Source of the DNA: Cryptomeria japonica
Lineage: Eukaryota > Streptophyta > Pinopsida > Cupressales > Cupressaceae
Assembly: GCF_030272615.1 (NCBI RefSeq)
Contig: NC_081409.1
Coordinates: 654,134,468 to 654,198,467 of the forward strand
Length of the DNA stretch: 64,000 nt
Reading direction: 5' to 3'
The position numbers and the translations under genes are program-made. Positions within the stretch are counted from its first letter, which is position 1. Every line of letters begins with the position of its first letter. This document shows, piece by piece, positions 34,959 to 46,100 of the stretch. The notes beneath the pieces are model-generated. The model did no database searches and had not been told where the DNA came from. It saw only the letters and a list, made by a program, of their open reading frames with translations.

Positions 34959-36242
34959 TGTTGTCATAATGGATGAATTCATTATGTGTTGCATTGATGT
35001 TTTGTCATTGATGTCAACACTAGTTGTTATGGTTGGTTATTGGATGACAAGTTTTGGTTACCGATAGAAGATCTAGTGTTACCGGTAGAAGAGACTATCT
35101 GATGGACACTTACGACATGTTTGGATGAGTGAAGTATGTTTAATTTTATGTGTTATATGCTCCATGAGCATGTTTTGGTTAATTGGTATTGGCTTGGTAA
35201 TTGGATGCTATCATACACTCTGGTAAACCCTTACTAGAACTGGTCTAAGGCTTTACCGACATAGCTTTCATTAAGGAATCATGAAAGGATGCATAGTTGG
35301 TGTTGGTGCAACTTCTTCATGGATTTCAGGATGTTGAAGATGTTCTTTGATCATGCTTCAACTGTTTGAAGACATTGCTTTGGTGTGGTGGACCTAGAAT
35401 AGGTCTGGTACCTATCTAGGTTATAGACTAGTATCATGCTAATGTGTACTCTACATGTTACCAGGATGTTTTGAGAGGATTTATAGATTTGTTACTGTTG
35501 TTTTGGTCTTAAGCCAATATGGAATATCATTGTAATATGGAATTATGTAATGATCTTATTGTAATATATTTTAGGTGGCTGACCTAATCGGTTTAGGCCT
35601 TAGGGTTTGTATAAATAAGAGGTAGAAACTCTTTGTAAAGCATCATGGTTATTGAAAGGTCATGGTCAAGGAATTTAATGTGGGAATATTGTAATATCAT
35701 TTAGGCAGAGGAGTTGGGTGATCATTGGTGATCGTATTGGATTTAGAAGAGGATTTAGTCCTTTGACATTGAGCTTAACTAGGACTGTAATCAGTCATGG
35801 TAGATGCTATTTATATCATTTCACTCTATTGGATTGCTTTCCATTTATCTTGAGATGGTTGTAGCCTCTCTATAGTTAGTGAGACTATTTTTTAATGAGC
35901 AGTATGCTCTAGGCAGTGTTCCTTTCTGCAAGTGCAGGCCCCTCATTGTAACACATACTTTCTATAGAAGTATCATCTGACTGTGGGTAAGCTTCCCACG
36001 ATGGTTTTTCCCTTTCTGGGTTTTCTATGTACAAATCATGGTGTTATGTGGTATGGTTTCTTTGCATTGAATATCTGGTTAATTATTAAATTATATTGTT
36101 TACCAGTATCTTTTCCTACCAGCATCTATATGTGCTTTATCGGTACTTGATTTGTTTAGGGTTGTATTGTGGATTAAAAGTTATAATCTATTAACAATTG
36201 ATTCATCCCCCCGCTCTTAGTTGTTCACCGGTTATCCTAACA
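34959..36242 (+). repeat. 5' LTR of Copia G
   Basis: This 1,284-bp LTR runs from TGTTGTCATAATGG to TTATCCTAACA. A TATA-like TATAAATAA lies at 35,610-35,618. The conserved block CTTCCCACGATGGTTTTTCC lies near 35,990, and a C-rich CCCCCCGCTC near the end. Bases 35,180-35,220 give the empty site for element I. Confidence 0.9.
35610..35618 (+). promoter_or_regulatory. TATA box in the 5' LTR of Copia G
   Basis: TATAAATAA, followed by GAGGTAGAAAC, is repeated at the matching place in the 3' LTR (60,905-60,913). The position about 630 bp before the LTR end fits an LTR promoter. Confidence 0.45.
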
Positions 36243-36256
36243 ATTGGTATCAGAGC
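36243..36256 (+). other. Primer binding site of Copia G
   Basis: ATTGGTATCAGAGC directly follows the LTR end CCTAACA. It is complementary to the initiator methionine tRNA 3' end, as usual in plant Copia elements. Confidence 0.9.
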
Positions 36257-36300
36257 TTTGGTCCTCTTTTATAGAAGCTTAACTGCTTGAGGTAGATCCT

Positions 36301-38622
36301 ATGGCAACTAACACTTCTAATCCACCGACATCTATCTTTAGAAGAGAAATCCCTAAGCTTGATGGACCAAACTATGGGATATGAAAAATTTGAATGGAGA
36401 CTCATATCAGATATCTTGGAAAGGATATTTGGGAGATCACTAAAAAAGGACACACACCTTAGGATCTGACATCTAGCAATCTTGCTCATACAGACTTGGA
36501 TAAGAATATTGAAAATGATTGCAAAGCTAGAGAAGCCCTCTTGTGTGCACACTGATCAACAGATTATGAGATTGACTGATAAATCATCAGCTAAGGTTAT
36601 GTGGGACAAATTGAAAACTCTCAATGAAGGTGACCCTACTGTCAAAATTGCTAAACTTGATGGTTACCGGGTAAGATATGAAAACTTGAAAATGGAAGAT
36701 AATGAAAGAATTGTTGTGTTTAAGGAAAAAGTAAATGAGATTGTTATGGGAATTCAATGTTGTGGAGGATTTATAAGTGAAGATGAAATAATTTCCAAAG
36801 TCTTGAGAGCCCTTCCACTGGATTACAAGATGAAGGCAACTACAATTAATGATTTAAGAACAATGGCAAACGCCTTAGTTAACAAAGACATTCTGATTGG
36901 GAAATTATCTTCTTTTGAGCTTGAAGAATTTGGATCTTCTGGAGCTGTAAAATCTGAACCTACTTTTCATGCATCATCATCAACATCTATCGACAAAAGT
37001 GATTGGAAAGCCCTATATGCAAAATAATTGGAAGACATGAGGAAAGAAGATGAAGAACTTGAGCAACTTGAAGCCTTATTTGCTAGAAGAATACCTAAAG
37101 GACCAACTAGAAGTAAGTATGAAGGAAAAGAACCTTTTCAATGTTTTGCATGTAATAAGATTGGTCATTTTACATCTAGATGTCGTAAAAAGAATGCAAG
37201 GTTTGAGGAAAGAGTTAAGAAATATTTTAAGCCTAACTCGCACAGATATAGATTCAAAAAAAGAAAACAATGCTACATAGCAGATGAGGAAGGAGTAACT
37301 GATGACTCTAGAGATGAACTGATAGAAGACTGTTCTAGTGGATTCGAAAATGGAAAGGAATGGCTATACTATGCTTTGAAGGAAGATGAACTAGAACCGG
37401 CTATCAAGAATGAAGAAAAGACCCTGGTAGTAAAAGTTGAAGATAAGGATGAATGGGTAATTGATAGTGGATGCTCAAATCATATGACTGGAGATAAAGG
37501 GAAATTTTTTGTCCCTGCAAGCATACAATGGTGGTCAAGTCAGATTTGGAGATGACAAGGCATGTATGATCAAAGGTAGAGGTATTATTTCTTTGGATGG
37601 CAAGAATAACACTGATAATGTCTGTTATGTAGAAGGTTTGAAGCATAATCTTTTGAGTGTTGCTCAATTGGTTGATAAGGGTTTTCAACTTTAGTTTAAA
37701 GATAGAAAATGCAAAATCATAAACAAAACTGGTTTGGAGATTGCAATCAATATTTAGACAAGAAGTAATATCTTTCACTTGAACACTGGTAATAATACAT
37801 GCTTGATTGCTTATATTGATGAGAGTTGGCTATGGCAGAAGAGGTCGTGTCATGTTAATTGTATTGTTAAGATCAGTTCAACTAAGGCAGTTAGAGATAT
37901 ACCTAAGATTATGAAGCCTCATAATACGGTATGTAAGGAATGTCAATTGGGTAAGAAAGTTAGAAGCTCTTTTAAGAGCATTCATGATAAATCTAATGAT
38001 GTACTTGATCTGGTTCATACTGAATTATGTGGTCCAGCAAGGACTAGAAGCTTTCAAGGTGATAGGTAATTCATGTTGATTATTGATGACTATTCTAGAA
38101 TGATGTGGGTGACTTTTCTAAGGGAGAAGTCTGAATCTTTTGAGAAATTCAAGATCTTTAAAGCAAAGGCTGAAACTGAAACTGGATTGAAAATCAAATG
38201 TCTAAGATCAGATCATAGCGGTGAGTTCACTTCTCATGAATTTAATAGTTATTGTGAGACAAATGGAATCAAGAGACAACTATTTGCACCTAGGACTCAT
38301 CAGCAAAATGGAGTAGTGGAAAGAAAGAACAAAACCATTTTGGATGCAGCTAGATCTATGATGATGGAAGAAAAATTTCATCATATCTATTGGAGAGAAG
38401 CAGTGAGTAGAACAATCTACACATTCAATAGAGTTCACATAAAAGGTGAAACTGGTAAGACCCCTTATGAACTTTGGTTTGGACATACACCTACTGTTAA
38501 ATACTTTAGAAATTTTGGAAGTAAATGCTATATCAAAGGAGATTATTCAATTGGAAATTTTGATCCTAGATGTGATTAAGGGATATTTCTTTGTTATTCA
38601 ATTCACATCAAATCATATAGAA
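36301..38622 (+). pseudogene. Copia G Gag-protease-integrase part of the polyprotein
   Basis: Opens at the ATG at 36,301, 45 bp after the primer site. Gag: IPKLDGPNYG near 36,355, then the VMWDKLKTLNEGD and LRALPLDYKMKATTINDLRT region to 37,020, then the knuckle CFACNKIGHFTSRC (near 37,143-37,184). Protease: DEWVIDSGCSNHMTGDKGKF (near 37,450-37,510). Integrase: WLWQKRSCHVN with CKECQLGK, the first zinc His replaced by Gln, then core residues in LIIDDYSRMMWVTF, CLRSDHSGEFTS and NGVVERKNKT. Defects: W to TGA near 36,381, TAG at 37,025-37,027, a shift near 37,525, and a TAG near 38,068. The frame breaks at 38,622, where H inserted after GIFLCYSIHIKSY. Confidence 0.9.
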
Positions 38623-38653
38623 GTTATTGTAGACACCTAAAATTGTCTAGTCT

Positions 38654-38885
38654 AATTAAATAAATATTTTATTTATTTAATTATCTAAGCCTAATTCTTC
38701 TATTAATTAAATAAATCCTTATTTATTTAATTAATTCATTTATCCTCTTCTAGCCTTATTTCTCATTTAAATAAATACATTTATTTATTTAAATTATCCT
38801 TTTCCTAAATTAAATAAATATCTTATTTATTTAATTGATCCCACTTCTTCTATTAATTAAATAAATCTTTATTTATTTAATTAAT
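38654..38885. repeat. Five AT-rich palindromes in the 5' LTR of element H
   Basis: Inverted repeats built on TTAAATAAAT/ATTTATTTAA lie at 38,654-38,682, 38,702-38,735, 38,765-38,794, 38,807-38,836 and 38,852-38,885. Loops are of 2-6 bases, and the spacers are mostly pyrimidine-rich. The same five occur in the 3' LTR (49,319-49,550). Each can fold into a stem of 12-16 bp. Confidence 0.85.
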
Positions 38886-39044
38886 TCATTAACCTTTTCT
38901 ACCCATGACACATGCCATTCATCTCTTAATTCATACACTACCTACCCCTTTCATTATTTTATTATTTCTTTTACCTACCCTATAATCATAGCCGACCTCC
39001 TTTTACACCTCTCAATCTTATCCCTCCATTTCATATAGTGTCTT

Positions 39045-39054
39045 CTATATAAGG
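39045..39054 (+). promoter_or_regulatory. TATA box in the 5' LTR of element H
   Basis: CTATATAAGG lies 380 bp before the LTR end and is identical at 49,709-49,718 in the 3' LTR. The likely transcript start is 25-35 bp downstream. Confidence 0.6.
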
Positions 39055-39428
39055 AGATGCTTCCTTCATTATCAAACCCTAATCAATCATTCTAATCATT
39101 CTATGCATGTTAATCACTGATCTTAAGGACTTGACTATACTACGATCCTACTTGCAACTACATTCCGTTCTTTGTTGAGCTCTTGTGCATATAAAATCTG
39201 AGAGCAAATATATCAAGCAAGATCAATGGAGATAGGAAGAATGGAGATCAAAACCCTATTGGACATGTGATGGTATAATCTTTGTGATTTCATGTGATTT
39301 GCATTGTCTTAGGTAATCTTCATATGTTATGGTGGATCTTTGTTGTTGTTAGGCTAGGGTTTTGTGGTTGAATTCATTCAGTCTTTCAATATTGTTATTA
39401 TTGTTATCCATTTTCACCATATACATTT

Positions 39429-39446
39429 TGGCACACCCAGTGGGAC
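39429..39446 (+). other. Primer binding site of element H
   Basis: TGGCACACCCAGTGGGAC starts three bases after the LTR end ATACA. It begins TGG, complementary to a tRNA CCA end. It differs from the initiator-Met sites of the Copia elements. I cannot assign the tRNA. Confidence 0.7.
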
Positions 39447-39564
39447 ATGGATTTTTCTTAGATCTATGTTTTTTGAAGATTTTTCTAACCCTATATTGCT
39501 ATTTTGTAAAACAATTTGGAGAATAACCTTGTGCAGCTAGGGTTTTGGACACAAAATGAAGATC

Positions 39565-40420
39565 TTGGAGAGATTCGATCATATCTCATAAACGGCTTGT
39601 AAATTTTGTACCAAATGTTTTTCGCAGGTTGAAGAAAGTATCAGGAGCTCTCAATCAAAAATTCAGAATTTTTTACGTACATTTTCATTTTCTATTAATT
39701 TTTTATGATTTTTCATAAAAAATTAATTTTGAGAGAAAATGAGAGAATTTTTTGGATTTTCTTACATTTTTGGAAATCTCTCATAATTATACATAGGATC
39801 TCTTCTTTGTGATTTTAATTTTGATGCAAAATATTTCCCTAAAAATCAGATCTTTAAAAATTAGGGTTTTTCCTTATTTTGATCAGATCTCACAAACTGA
39901 TTTGAATTTTGACATCAAATGTTTTGTGCAAGTCAGGAAATGTATCAGACAAATTCAGTAAAAATTTCAGATTTGTTGGATGTATTTTGCATTTTGTATG
40001 AATTGTTTATGATTTTTCATAAAAAATTAATTTTGAGAGAAAATTAGCGAATTTTTCGGATTTTCTTACATTTTTAGAGATCTCTTAGAATTATACATAG
40101 GATCTATTCTTTGTGATTTTAAATTTGATGCAAAATCATTCCTCAAAAATCAGATCTTTGAAAATTAGTGTTTTGCATTATTTTACTCATATCTCACAAA
40201 CTACTTGGATTTGTTGTAGAATTTTTTTTTTGCAAGTTGGGAAGACTATCAAGACTCTCTAGTAAAAATTTCAGATTTTTTGGATTGATTTTGCATTTTA
40301 TATGAATTTTTTAAGATTTTTCATAAAAAAATAATTTTTGGAAAAAATTAGCAAATTTTTTGGATTTTCTTACATTTCTGGAAATCTCTTGAAATTTTAC
40401 AGGTGGTCTTTTTTTATGAT
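39565..40420 (+). repeat. Tandem triplication of a unit of about 305 bp in the leader of H
   Basis: Three diverged direct copies start near 39,572, 39,881 and 40,186. Each contains ATCTCA(C/T)AAAC, then AAAATTTCAGATTT or similar, then TTATGATTTTTCATAAAAAA (near 39,703, 40,007 and 40,310) and GGATTTTCTTACATTT. No frame is conserved between copies. Confidence 0.75.
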
Positions 40421-40689
40421 GAATCAGATCTTTGAATTGGTCAACAAAACGCATTATTGAAGGCCCCTATTTCACAAAGTCTTTTGGATCTAAAATTTAC
40501 CTAACTTGTGTGCTTGCAGGAAGGGGTGATTATTTCAAACAATCCAAACTACTAATAAATCTTTGTTGCAGATCCTTGGCAAGGGTTTTTAGATTTTTAT
40601 TGTATGCCTTGTTTTCATAGACTAGCAAACACTTCAATTAGTGCACTAAAATTGAATCATTGTCTTTTGTGTCTTGAGCAATAGGCTCT

Positions 40690-41290
40690 TTTTGTTTAAT
40701 CTTTAGAGGGCCTGTCTTCCCGTGTGGTCATTAGGACTACTAGTGAGAAGAGAACGACCCAAGTGGTAGCGAGGAAAACCCACCTCATCCAAACCACTAT
40801 AAAAAAATGTATTCATGGTAAAAACTATGGATAACGTGTGCTGATTAGTTCATACCGACACTATGTCTCCCCATAAACCCGTTTGATCAAATTTATTTGA
40901 TCATTTGTAGGGCGTAACCCCTACCGGCTGGGAGCCTTTTGTATTTATAGAGCTGAAAGTGCCGCATGTATGGCTACACGAGCGGATGCCCTTACTAGCA
41001 CCTTTTTGTTTTAGAAGCCCAAATCCTTCTAGTTGTTGGGGCAAGAGGTCGGACCTCTGGTAGCGGCCCACACACATACGGTTCTTAGTAGAGATACAAA
41101 GTTCGCCACGGGGAGTTTTCGTGGGGACTGATGCTTGGCTGACCCGAGAAGTGAGTGCCGAGGGTGGACCTAGTGAGGTCAAGCATCTAAGTATCCGCTC
41201 TAAATAGCGTAGCCTCGGGGGTAAAACCCCATGTGGGATCAACAACTATTGTCTTGGCCAGCCATAAGAATTGTGCTTGACTTATGTTAA
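40690..41290 (+). other. GC-richer leader block of H
   Basis: Between the AT-rich repeats and the coding frame lie about 600 bp of clearly higher GC content. Short self-complementary pieces are visible, such as GGGCGTAACCCC, CTACCGGCTGGGAGCC and GGGGGTAAAACCCC. No ORF of note is present. A packaging or translation role in the RNA leader is conceivable; that is inference. Confidence 0.4.
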
Positions 41291-41981
41291 ACATTCAAAA
41301 CATTCAAAACCAAACAGCAAAACATTGTGTCTTTTGTGTTTTCAAGTGTATGCAAAACATTTTTACATCAAAAAACACACTTTTCTTGGAGTCATTTTGA
41401 GTCTAAACACTTGCAAACATTGAGTCCTCATCAACATTGTCTCCTCTTGTCACGAAAAATAGTCAAACATTTAGATTTGGTCACAACTTCACAAATTGGA
41501 AAAATTTTACAGTCCAGCAAACAAGAGCAATCAGTTTCAGAATTCTTGAGCTTCCTAGGTTGTTTCTCCAGGTTTTCATCTAGCATTCAACTTGTCTTTG
41601 TGTCTCACAAAATCCATCATTGCTTTACACCTTAGATTACATTCACATTTGTCTAAACTTGAGTCAAAAGGTCACTTGCTTGTCCTCATCATACTTTGTC
41701 AACACACTACATACAACAACACTTTGCTAAGTGGTCCCTCATCAAGGTTTCTTACCTTTGGGTCTCATTTGGTTTTACTTAGAGTCAAGGTCAACTTATC
41801 TCATCAAGAGAAACTATCTTCTCTTTGGAAGTCACACCTACTCTACTACATACATACTTGGTCTTACACTTTGGACATTGCAAGTACACTTCAGACTCAT
41901 TTACATTCCATTCAACTCTTGGTCTTCCATACTCTTTCCATTTTTCACCTAGTCTCTCACATCTCGGTCAATACCTACTTC

Positions 41982-44900
41982 ATGGTTGAAACCCGTCTTC
42001 AAAAATCTAGGAGAGAAAATAAAGAGGCTCAAGAGTCCGCAAACATGAGTTCTTATGAGTATGACAATGATATCTTTTTCAATTCTGATCATACTACATT
42101 ACCTGACATGGATGTCTATAGAAACATTCCAAATGTTGAGAACATGGACACTATAAACAACAATGCTACACAAAATGACAATGTGGACAACTTTTCAGTA
42201 CATTCAGCAGATGTGGAAGAATCCATTATGAATCCCCATTTCAATCGATTGGTTGAGGAAATAATGAGGAGGGATAGACAATACTTCTTACAAATGATGG
42301 CACAAAGTGCAACCAAGATACCTCATGATTTTGACATGTCTCAAATAATGGAACATAGACCTTTGCAACAACCTCACTCCAATATGGATCAAAGGAGACC
42401 TAATAGTGGAGGAAATAGAGGACCACATATGGTACCTGAATCACCATCAGCTTTGCTTCAAAAACCAGAGGTCCCACATACACATGGTCAAACATATGAT
42501 ACTCACCTTCGCAGACCATTATGGAAGTCTTATGGAGAAAAATATGCTCAATCACATATCAATGCTAAGGATCAACCACCAAAGCAATGGGATATTCCAA
42601 GGCATGCTCAAAATTTGGACACAAGGAAACCTCATGTCAAATTTGGGGGCAATACAATAGAACATGACATGCCTGTAGAATATGGTATACATGCACAAAA
42701 TAGATATGGTGTTCCTCAACATGAATCTATACCAAGTGGTCCATATATGCAACATCATTACAGACCTCCTCCATATGAACATGTGTATGATCAATATCAT
42801 CCATATATGCAACATGCTCCTCCTCCAATTGGTGCCTCAAGCATGGGGTATGGTCCAAGAAGTCGATCTCCACCTAAGAGCAATTTGGAGCAACAAATCA
42901 GGGACTTACAAAAAAAAATGAAGGACATAAATACACCGAAGCCAACATACACAATGAGAGACATATGTCCTTATCCATTTGACAAGAGCATTCCAATGCC
43001 TCCTTTTCCTACACACTTTGTGATGCCTAAATTTGATAAGTATAGAGGAAAAGGGGATCCTAAGGAACACATAAGACAATTTTTCACAGCTTGCATTGAG
43101 GTAGCAGCAGAAGAGACATATTTGATGAGATTATTCCCACAAAGCTTAGGTGATCAAGCTATGGAATGGTTCTCCCAACTTCTAACTAGTATTAAGTCAT
43201 GGGGTGACCTAGCAGAGGCATTTATTCAACATTTCTCCTACAACATAGAGACAGACATATCAGTCACTACTTTGTGCAACACCAAGCAAAAAGAGGGAGA
43301 ATCTTTTGCATCATTTTTACAAAGATGGAGAAATCTAGCCAGCAGATGCTCTTGTGAGATTCCACAAAAACAAATGGTAGAGATGTTCACACAAAATGTT
43401 AACAAAGACATTGGCTATGACTTAAGGAAAGCTTGTTTGTCCACCTTCAAGGATGTCATTGAAAAAGGCTTAGCAACAGAAAAGGTCCTAATTGAACAAG
43501 GAGTGATTAAGATATTTAAGGAAAACAAAGATGACTTTAAAGGAAAAGACAAGCCAAGATTTTGGAATAAAAACAAGAACACAGTCAATGATGGTGTTGT
43601 TGATGCCAACACAGTGCGACCCAAATTCATCTTTTCAGGATCAAGTTCTACAAACAATCAAGTAAATACTCAAACAACTTCCAGATCACGAAGGAAGTAC
43701 ACTCCATTGGGAGAACCACTTGAGTCAGTTTTCAAGAAGCTTGTGGCAAACAAGGTAATCACAGTTCCAGAATTTCCTCCATATGAACCAAAGGTTAAGC
43801 CGAATTGGTGGAATGATGATGAGTATTGTGAATTTCATAAGAGCAAGGGTCATAAGACAGGAAATTGTCATCGACTGAAGAGCATCATACATGATCTCAT
43901 TGATAGAGGTGACATTGAGATTGAGGGACATTCGTCTAATCAAGAACATGAGATGTTTAAGGAACCATTCCCAAAACATGACAAGGGAAAAGCTAAAGCC
44001 ACAGATGACCAAGCCAACTATACTAGAGCACCTTACAACTATGATTCAACTATCAATAATATCTTGATGGACAATTACGTCTCTACTATTATCATCAAGG
44101 ACAAAGCATCTGAGAATTCTACTCAGAGACCCAAGATTGTCCTAAAAGGTGTTGGATCTTCTTCCGAACCTACCTCTAAATGTCACGTTACAACCCGTCG
44201 AGGTAAAATTACTTTGCAAGGTGCTCCAGCTAAAAACACTGCCTCTTCATCAACCAAACCTGAGTATGACCTTGTAGAACAGTTAGGGAAGACACCCGCG
44301 CTCATTTCAATCCTTGAGTTATTACGCATATCTCCCGCACATAAAGCCATTCTTGACAAAATCTTGAGAGATACTATTGTTCCTACTGATCTGAATGTGG
44401 ACCAGTTTCAAGCCATGGTGGGATACCTTTCCATTCCACATTCCCTTACATTCACAGAAGCCGATGATGCCTCCATAAGTCAGCCACATAATGCACTGCT
44501 ACACGTTGAAGGCTTCATACACAAACATCAAATAAAAAGAGTCCTGATAGATGGAGGAGCAGGTCTAAACATTTGTACATTGAGCACAATTAAACAATTG
44601 GGATATTCTGATAAAGCTGTGAATTCTACAAACAAAATCACCATCAAGGCATATGACGATGAAGAGCGTTCATCCAAGGGCACAGTCACCTTACCTCTTA
44701 GAGCTGGGCTAGTTACAAAGGATATGGTTTGTCAAGTACTTGATCTGGATCTCACATACAACATACTCTTGGGACGTCCATGGATTCATGAGATGAGCGC
44801 AGTCCCTTCTACATATCATCGATGTATCAAGTTTCCACACAATGGAGTTGAAGTGACCATCAAAGTGGATCCAAATCCACTCATATATTGCAACACTCTG

Positions 44901-46100
44901 CAACCTAGATCAGAAATAACAATACCAGTCAATCAAGAAGCTATTCCATCTTCAGCATATGTGGATCCAGAATCATTAAAAGCTTCTACATCCAAACAAG
45001 CAGAGCTAAAAGAAAAGTTCAAGATTAAAGACCTAGGATGTGGAGAGTATATATTTCATGTTCACCAACTCCCATTATCTCCTAAGGTATTCTTTCAACA
45101 AGAACAACCTACAAACAATTTTCAATGCCAAGGAACTGGGTGTGAACCACCTAGTGTTGTGGCTACTAAGTCTGAATACAAATCTCCTCTAGTGGTGCAA
45201 GCATCTCTTGATATTGATAGTCCTAAGAGTGGTTCCAGCGAAGAATCTATTGAGCATATCGCCAACCCTCTTGATAACTCACATAGCCTTACCATATCAT
45301 CCACTCATTCCATTTCCACTCCACTTCCAGACTTGGATCAACAAGAATTACAAAAGCCCTTACTCATTGGGGATCAAAAATCAAGCTTTGAAAAGAAAAA
45401 TCTAAAAGTCAATAATAAAGAAAAGTGCTTCAGTCCAAATCAAAATCAAAAGCTATTAGACTCTACAAAAATCAAAGTCAAGGATAAAACTCCTATGAAG
45501 CAAAAAGAGAAAGAGATGATCTCCCCTAATATCAAAATAACTGGGGGCAAAAATTCTACAATTGCAAGTCAAAAAGATTACTTGTTGATCCTAAGTCTCC
45601 ATCATGCTATCCTACTTTCACTTATTTTCACAATCATAAGCCTTCATCACTCATCCACTTGTTCCACACATCCATCCCCTTTTGGTGATACATCATGGAC
45701 CTTTAATGGAGATTCCTCGAAGGACTTTGCTATCAGTGATGCCCAAACTTCTTTAGGTGACACGCATATGGGCCTGTGTAGTCCACACACTAGTAATCCT
45801 ATCTCAGTTCCTTTATCAAGGAAGACAGTCACTCAAGCTACACATCATTCAATCAAGGAACAATGCAACTACAATCACAAGGTAAAGCCTCACACATTTG
45901 AGGTAGGTGACTTGGTTCTCAAAGAAAATCCCAAACATCAGCAAGATAGAGAGAAGAAGGGCAAGTTCGAACCAAACTGGCTTGGTCCTTACATTATTAC
46001 AGCAGCATATGGATCTGGTGCATATCAGCTCTCAACTACAGAAGGTGAACCTTTGGAGGATCCTATCAATAGCATGCACCTTCGCAGGTTCTACACATAG
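41982..46100 (+). CDS. Gag-protease polyprotein of element H fused to an integrase C-terminal tail
   Basis: An uninterrupted frame of 1,372 codons from the ATG at 41,982 (MVETRLQKSRREN). The frame is open upstream to 41,592, but this ATG gives a charged, Gag-like start. Domains: retrotransposon Gag around residues 340-510 (MPKFDKYRGKGDPKEHIRQF, FLQRWRNLASRC); a knuckle-like CEFHKSKGHKTGNC at about 616; retropepsin at about 840-970, with catalytic Asp 857 in VLIDGGAGLNIC and LLGRPWIHEM at about 930; a low-complexity stretch with a hydrophobic run (LLILSLHHAILLSLIFTII) at about 1200; and, from about 1304, FEVGDLVLKE to LGPYIITAAYGSGAYQLST and a terminal LRRFYT, which is the end of a Gypsy integrase. 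RT, RNase H and the integrase core are missing, as if deleted in frame. Gag would build particles and the protease would process them. Confidence 0.85.
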   Translation: MVETRLQKSRRENKEAQESANMSSYEYDNDIFFNSDHTTLPDMDVYRNIPNVENMDTINNNATQNDNVDNFSVHSADVEESIMNPHFNRLVEEIMRRDRQYFLQMMAQSATKIPHDFDMSQIMEHRPLQQPHSNMDQRRPNSGGNRGPHMVPESPSALLQKPEVPHTHGQTYDTHLRRPLWKSYGEKYAQSHINAKDQPPKQWDIPRHAQNLDTRKPHVKFGGNTIEHDMPVEYGIHAQNRYGVPQHESIPSGPYMQHHYRPPPYEHVYDQYHPYMQHAPPPIGASSMGYGPRSRSPPKSNLEQQIRDLQKKMKDINTPKPTYTMRDICPYPFDKSIPMPPFPTHFVMPKFDKYRGKGDPKEHIRQFFTACIEVAAEETYLMRLFPQSLGDQAMEWFSQLLTSIKSWGDLAEAFIQHFSYNIETDISVTTLCNTKQKEGESFASFLQRWRNLASRCSCEIPQKQMVEMFTQNVNKDIGYDLRKACLSTFKDVIEKGLATEKVLIEQGVIKIFKENKDDFKGKDKPRFWNKNKNTVNDGVVDANTVRPKFIFSGSSSTNNQVNTQTTSRSRRKYTPLGEPLESVFKKLVANKVITVPEFPPYEPKVKPNWWNDDEYCEFHKSKGHKTGNCHRLKSIIHDLIDRGDIEIEGHSSNQEHEMFKEPFPKHDKGKAKATDDQANYTRAPYNYDSTINNILMDNYVSTIIIKDKASENSTQRPKIVLKGVGSSSEPTSKCHVTTRRGKITLQGAPAKNTASSSTKPEYDLVEQLGKTPALISILELLRISPAHKAILDKILRDTIVPTDLNVDQFQAMVGYLSIPHSLTFTEADDASISQPHNALLHVEGFIHKHQIKRVLIDGGAGLNICTLSTIKQLGYSDKAVNSTNKITIKAYDDEERSSKGTVTLPLRAGLVTKDMVCQVLDLDLTYNILLGRPWIHEMSAVPSTYHRCIKFPHNGVEVTIKVDPNPLIYCNTLQPRSEITIPVNQEAIPSSAYVDPESLKASTSKQAELKEKFKIKDLGCGEYIFHVHQLPLSPKVFFQQEQPTNNFQCQGTGCEPPSVVATKSEYKSPLVVQASLDIDSPKSGSSEESIEHIANPLDNSHSLTISSTHSISTPLPDLDQQELQKPLLIGDQKSSFEKKNLKVNNKEKCFSPNQNQKLLDSTKIKVKDKTPMKQKEKEMISPNIKITGGKNSTIASQKDYLLILSLHHAILLSLIFTIISLHHSSTCSTHPSPFGDTSWTFNGDSSKDFAISDAQTSLGDTHMGLCSPHTSNPISVPLSRKTVTQATHHSIKEQCNYNHKVKPHTFEVGDLVLKENPKHQQDREKKGKFEPNWLGPYIITAAYGSGAYQLSTTEGEPLEDPINSMHLRRFYT

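Larger units (their letters stand above)
38628..39425 (+). repeat. 5' LTR of element H
   Basis: This 798-bp LTR runs from TGTAGACACC to CACCATATACA. The first third carries five AT-rich inverted repeats. A CTATATAAGG box lies at 39,045-39,054, followed by CCTAATCAATCATT. Confidence 0.95.

Noticed and set aside
41592-41981. N-terminal extension of the H polyprotein as a signal peptide
   Set aside because: It is open only by lack of stops in the leader, has no Gag-like composition, and a better start with a charged N-terminus follows at 41,982.
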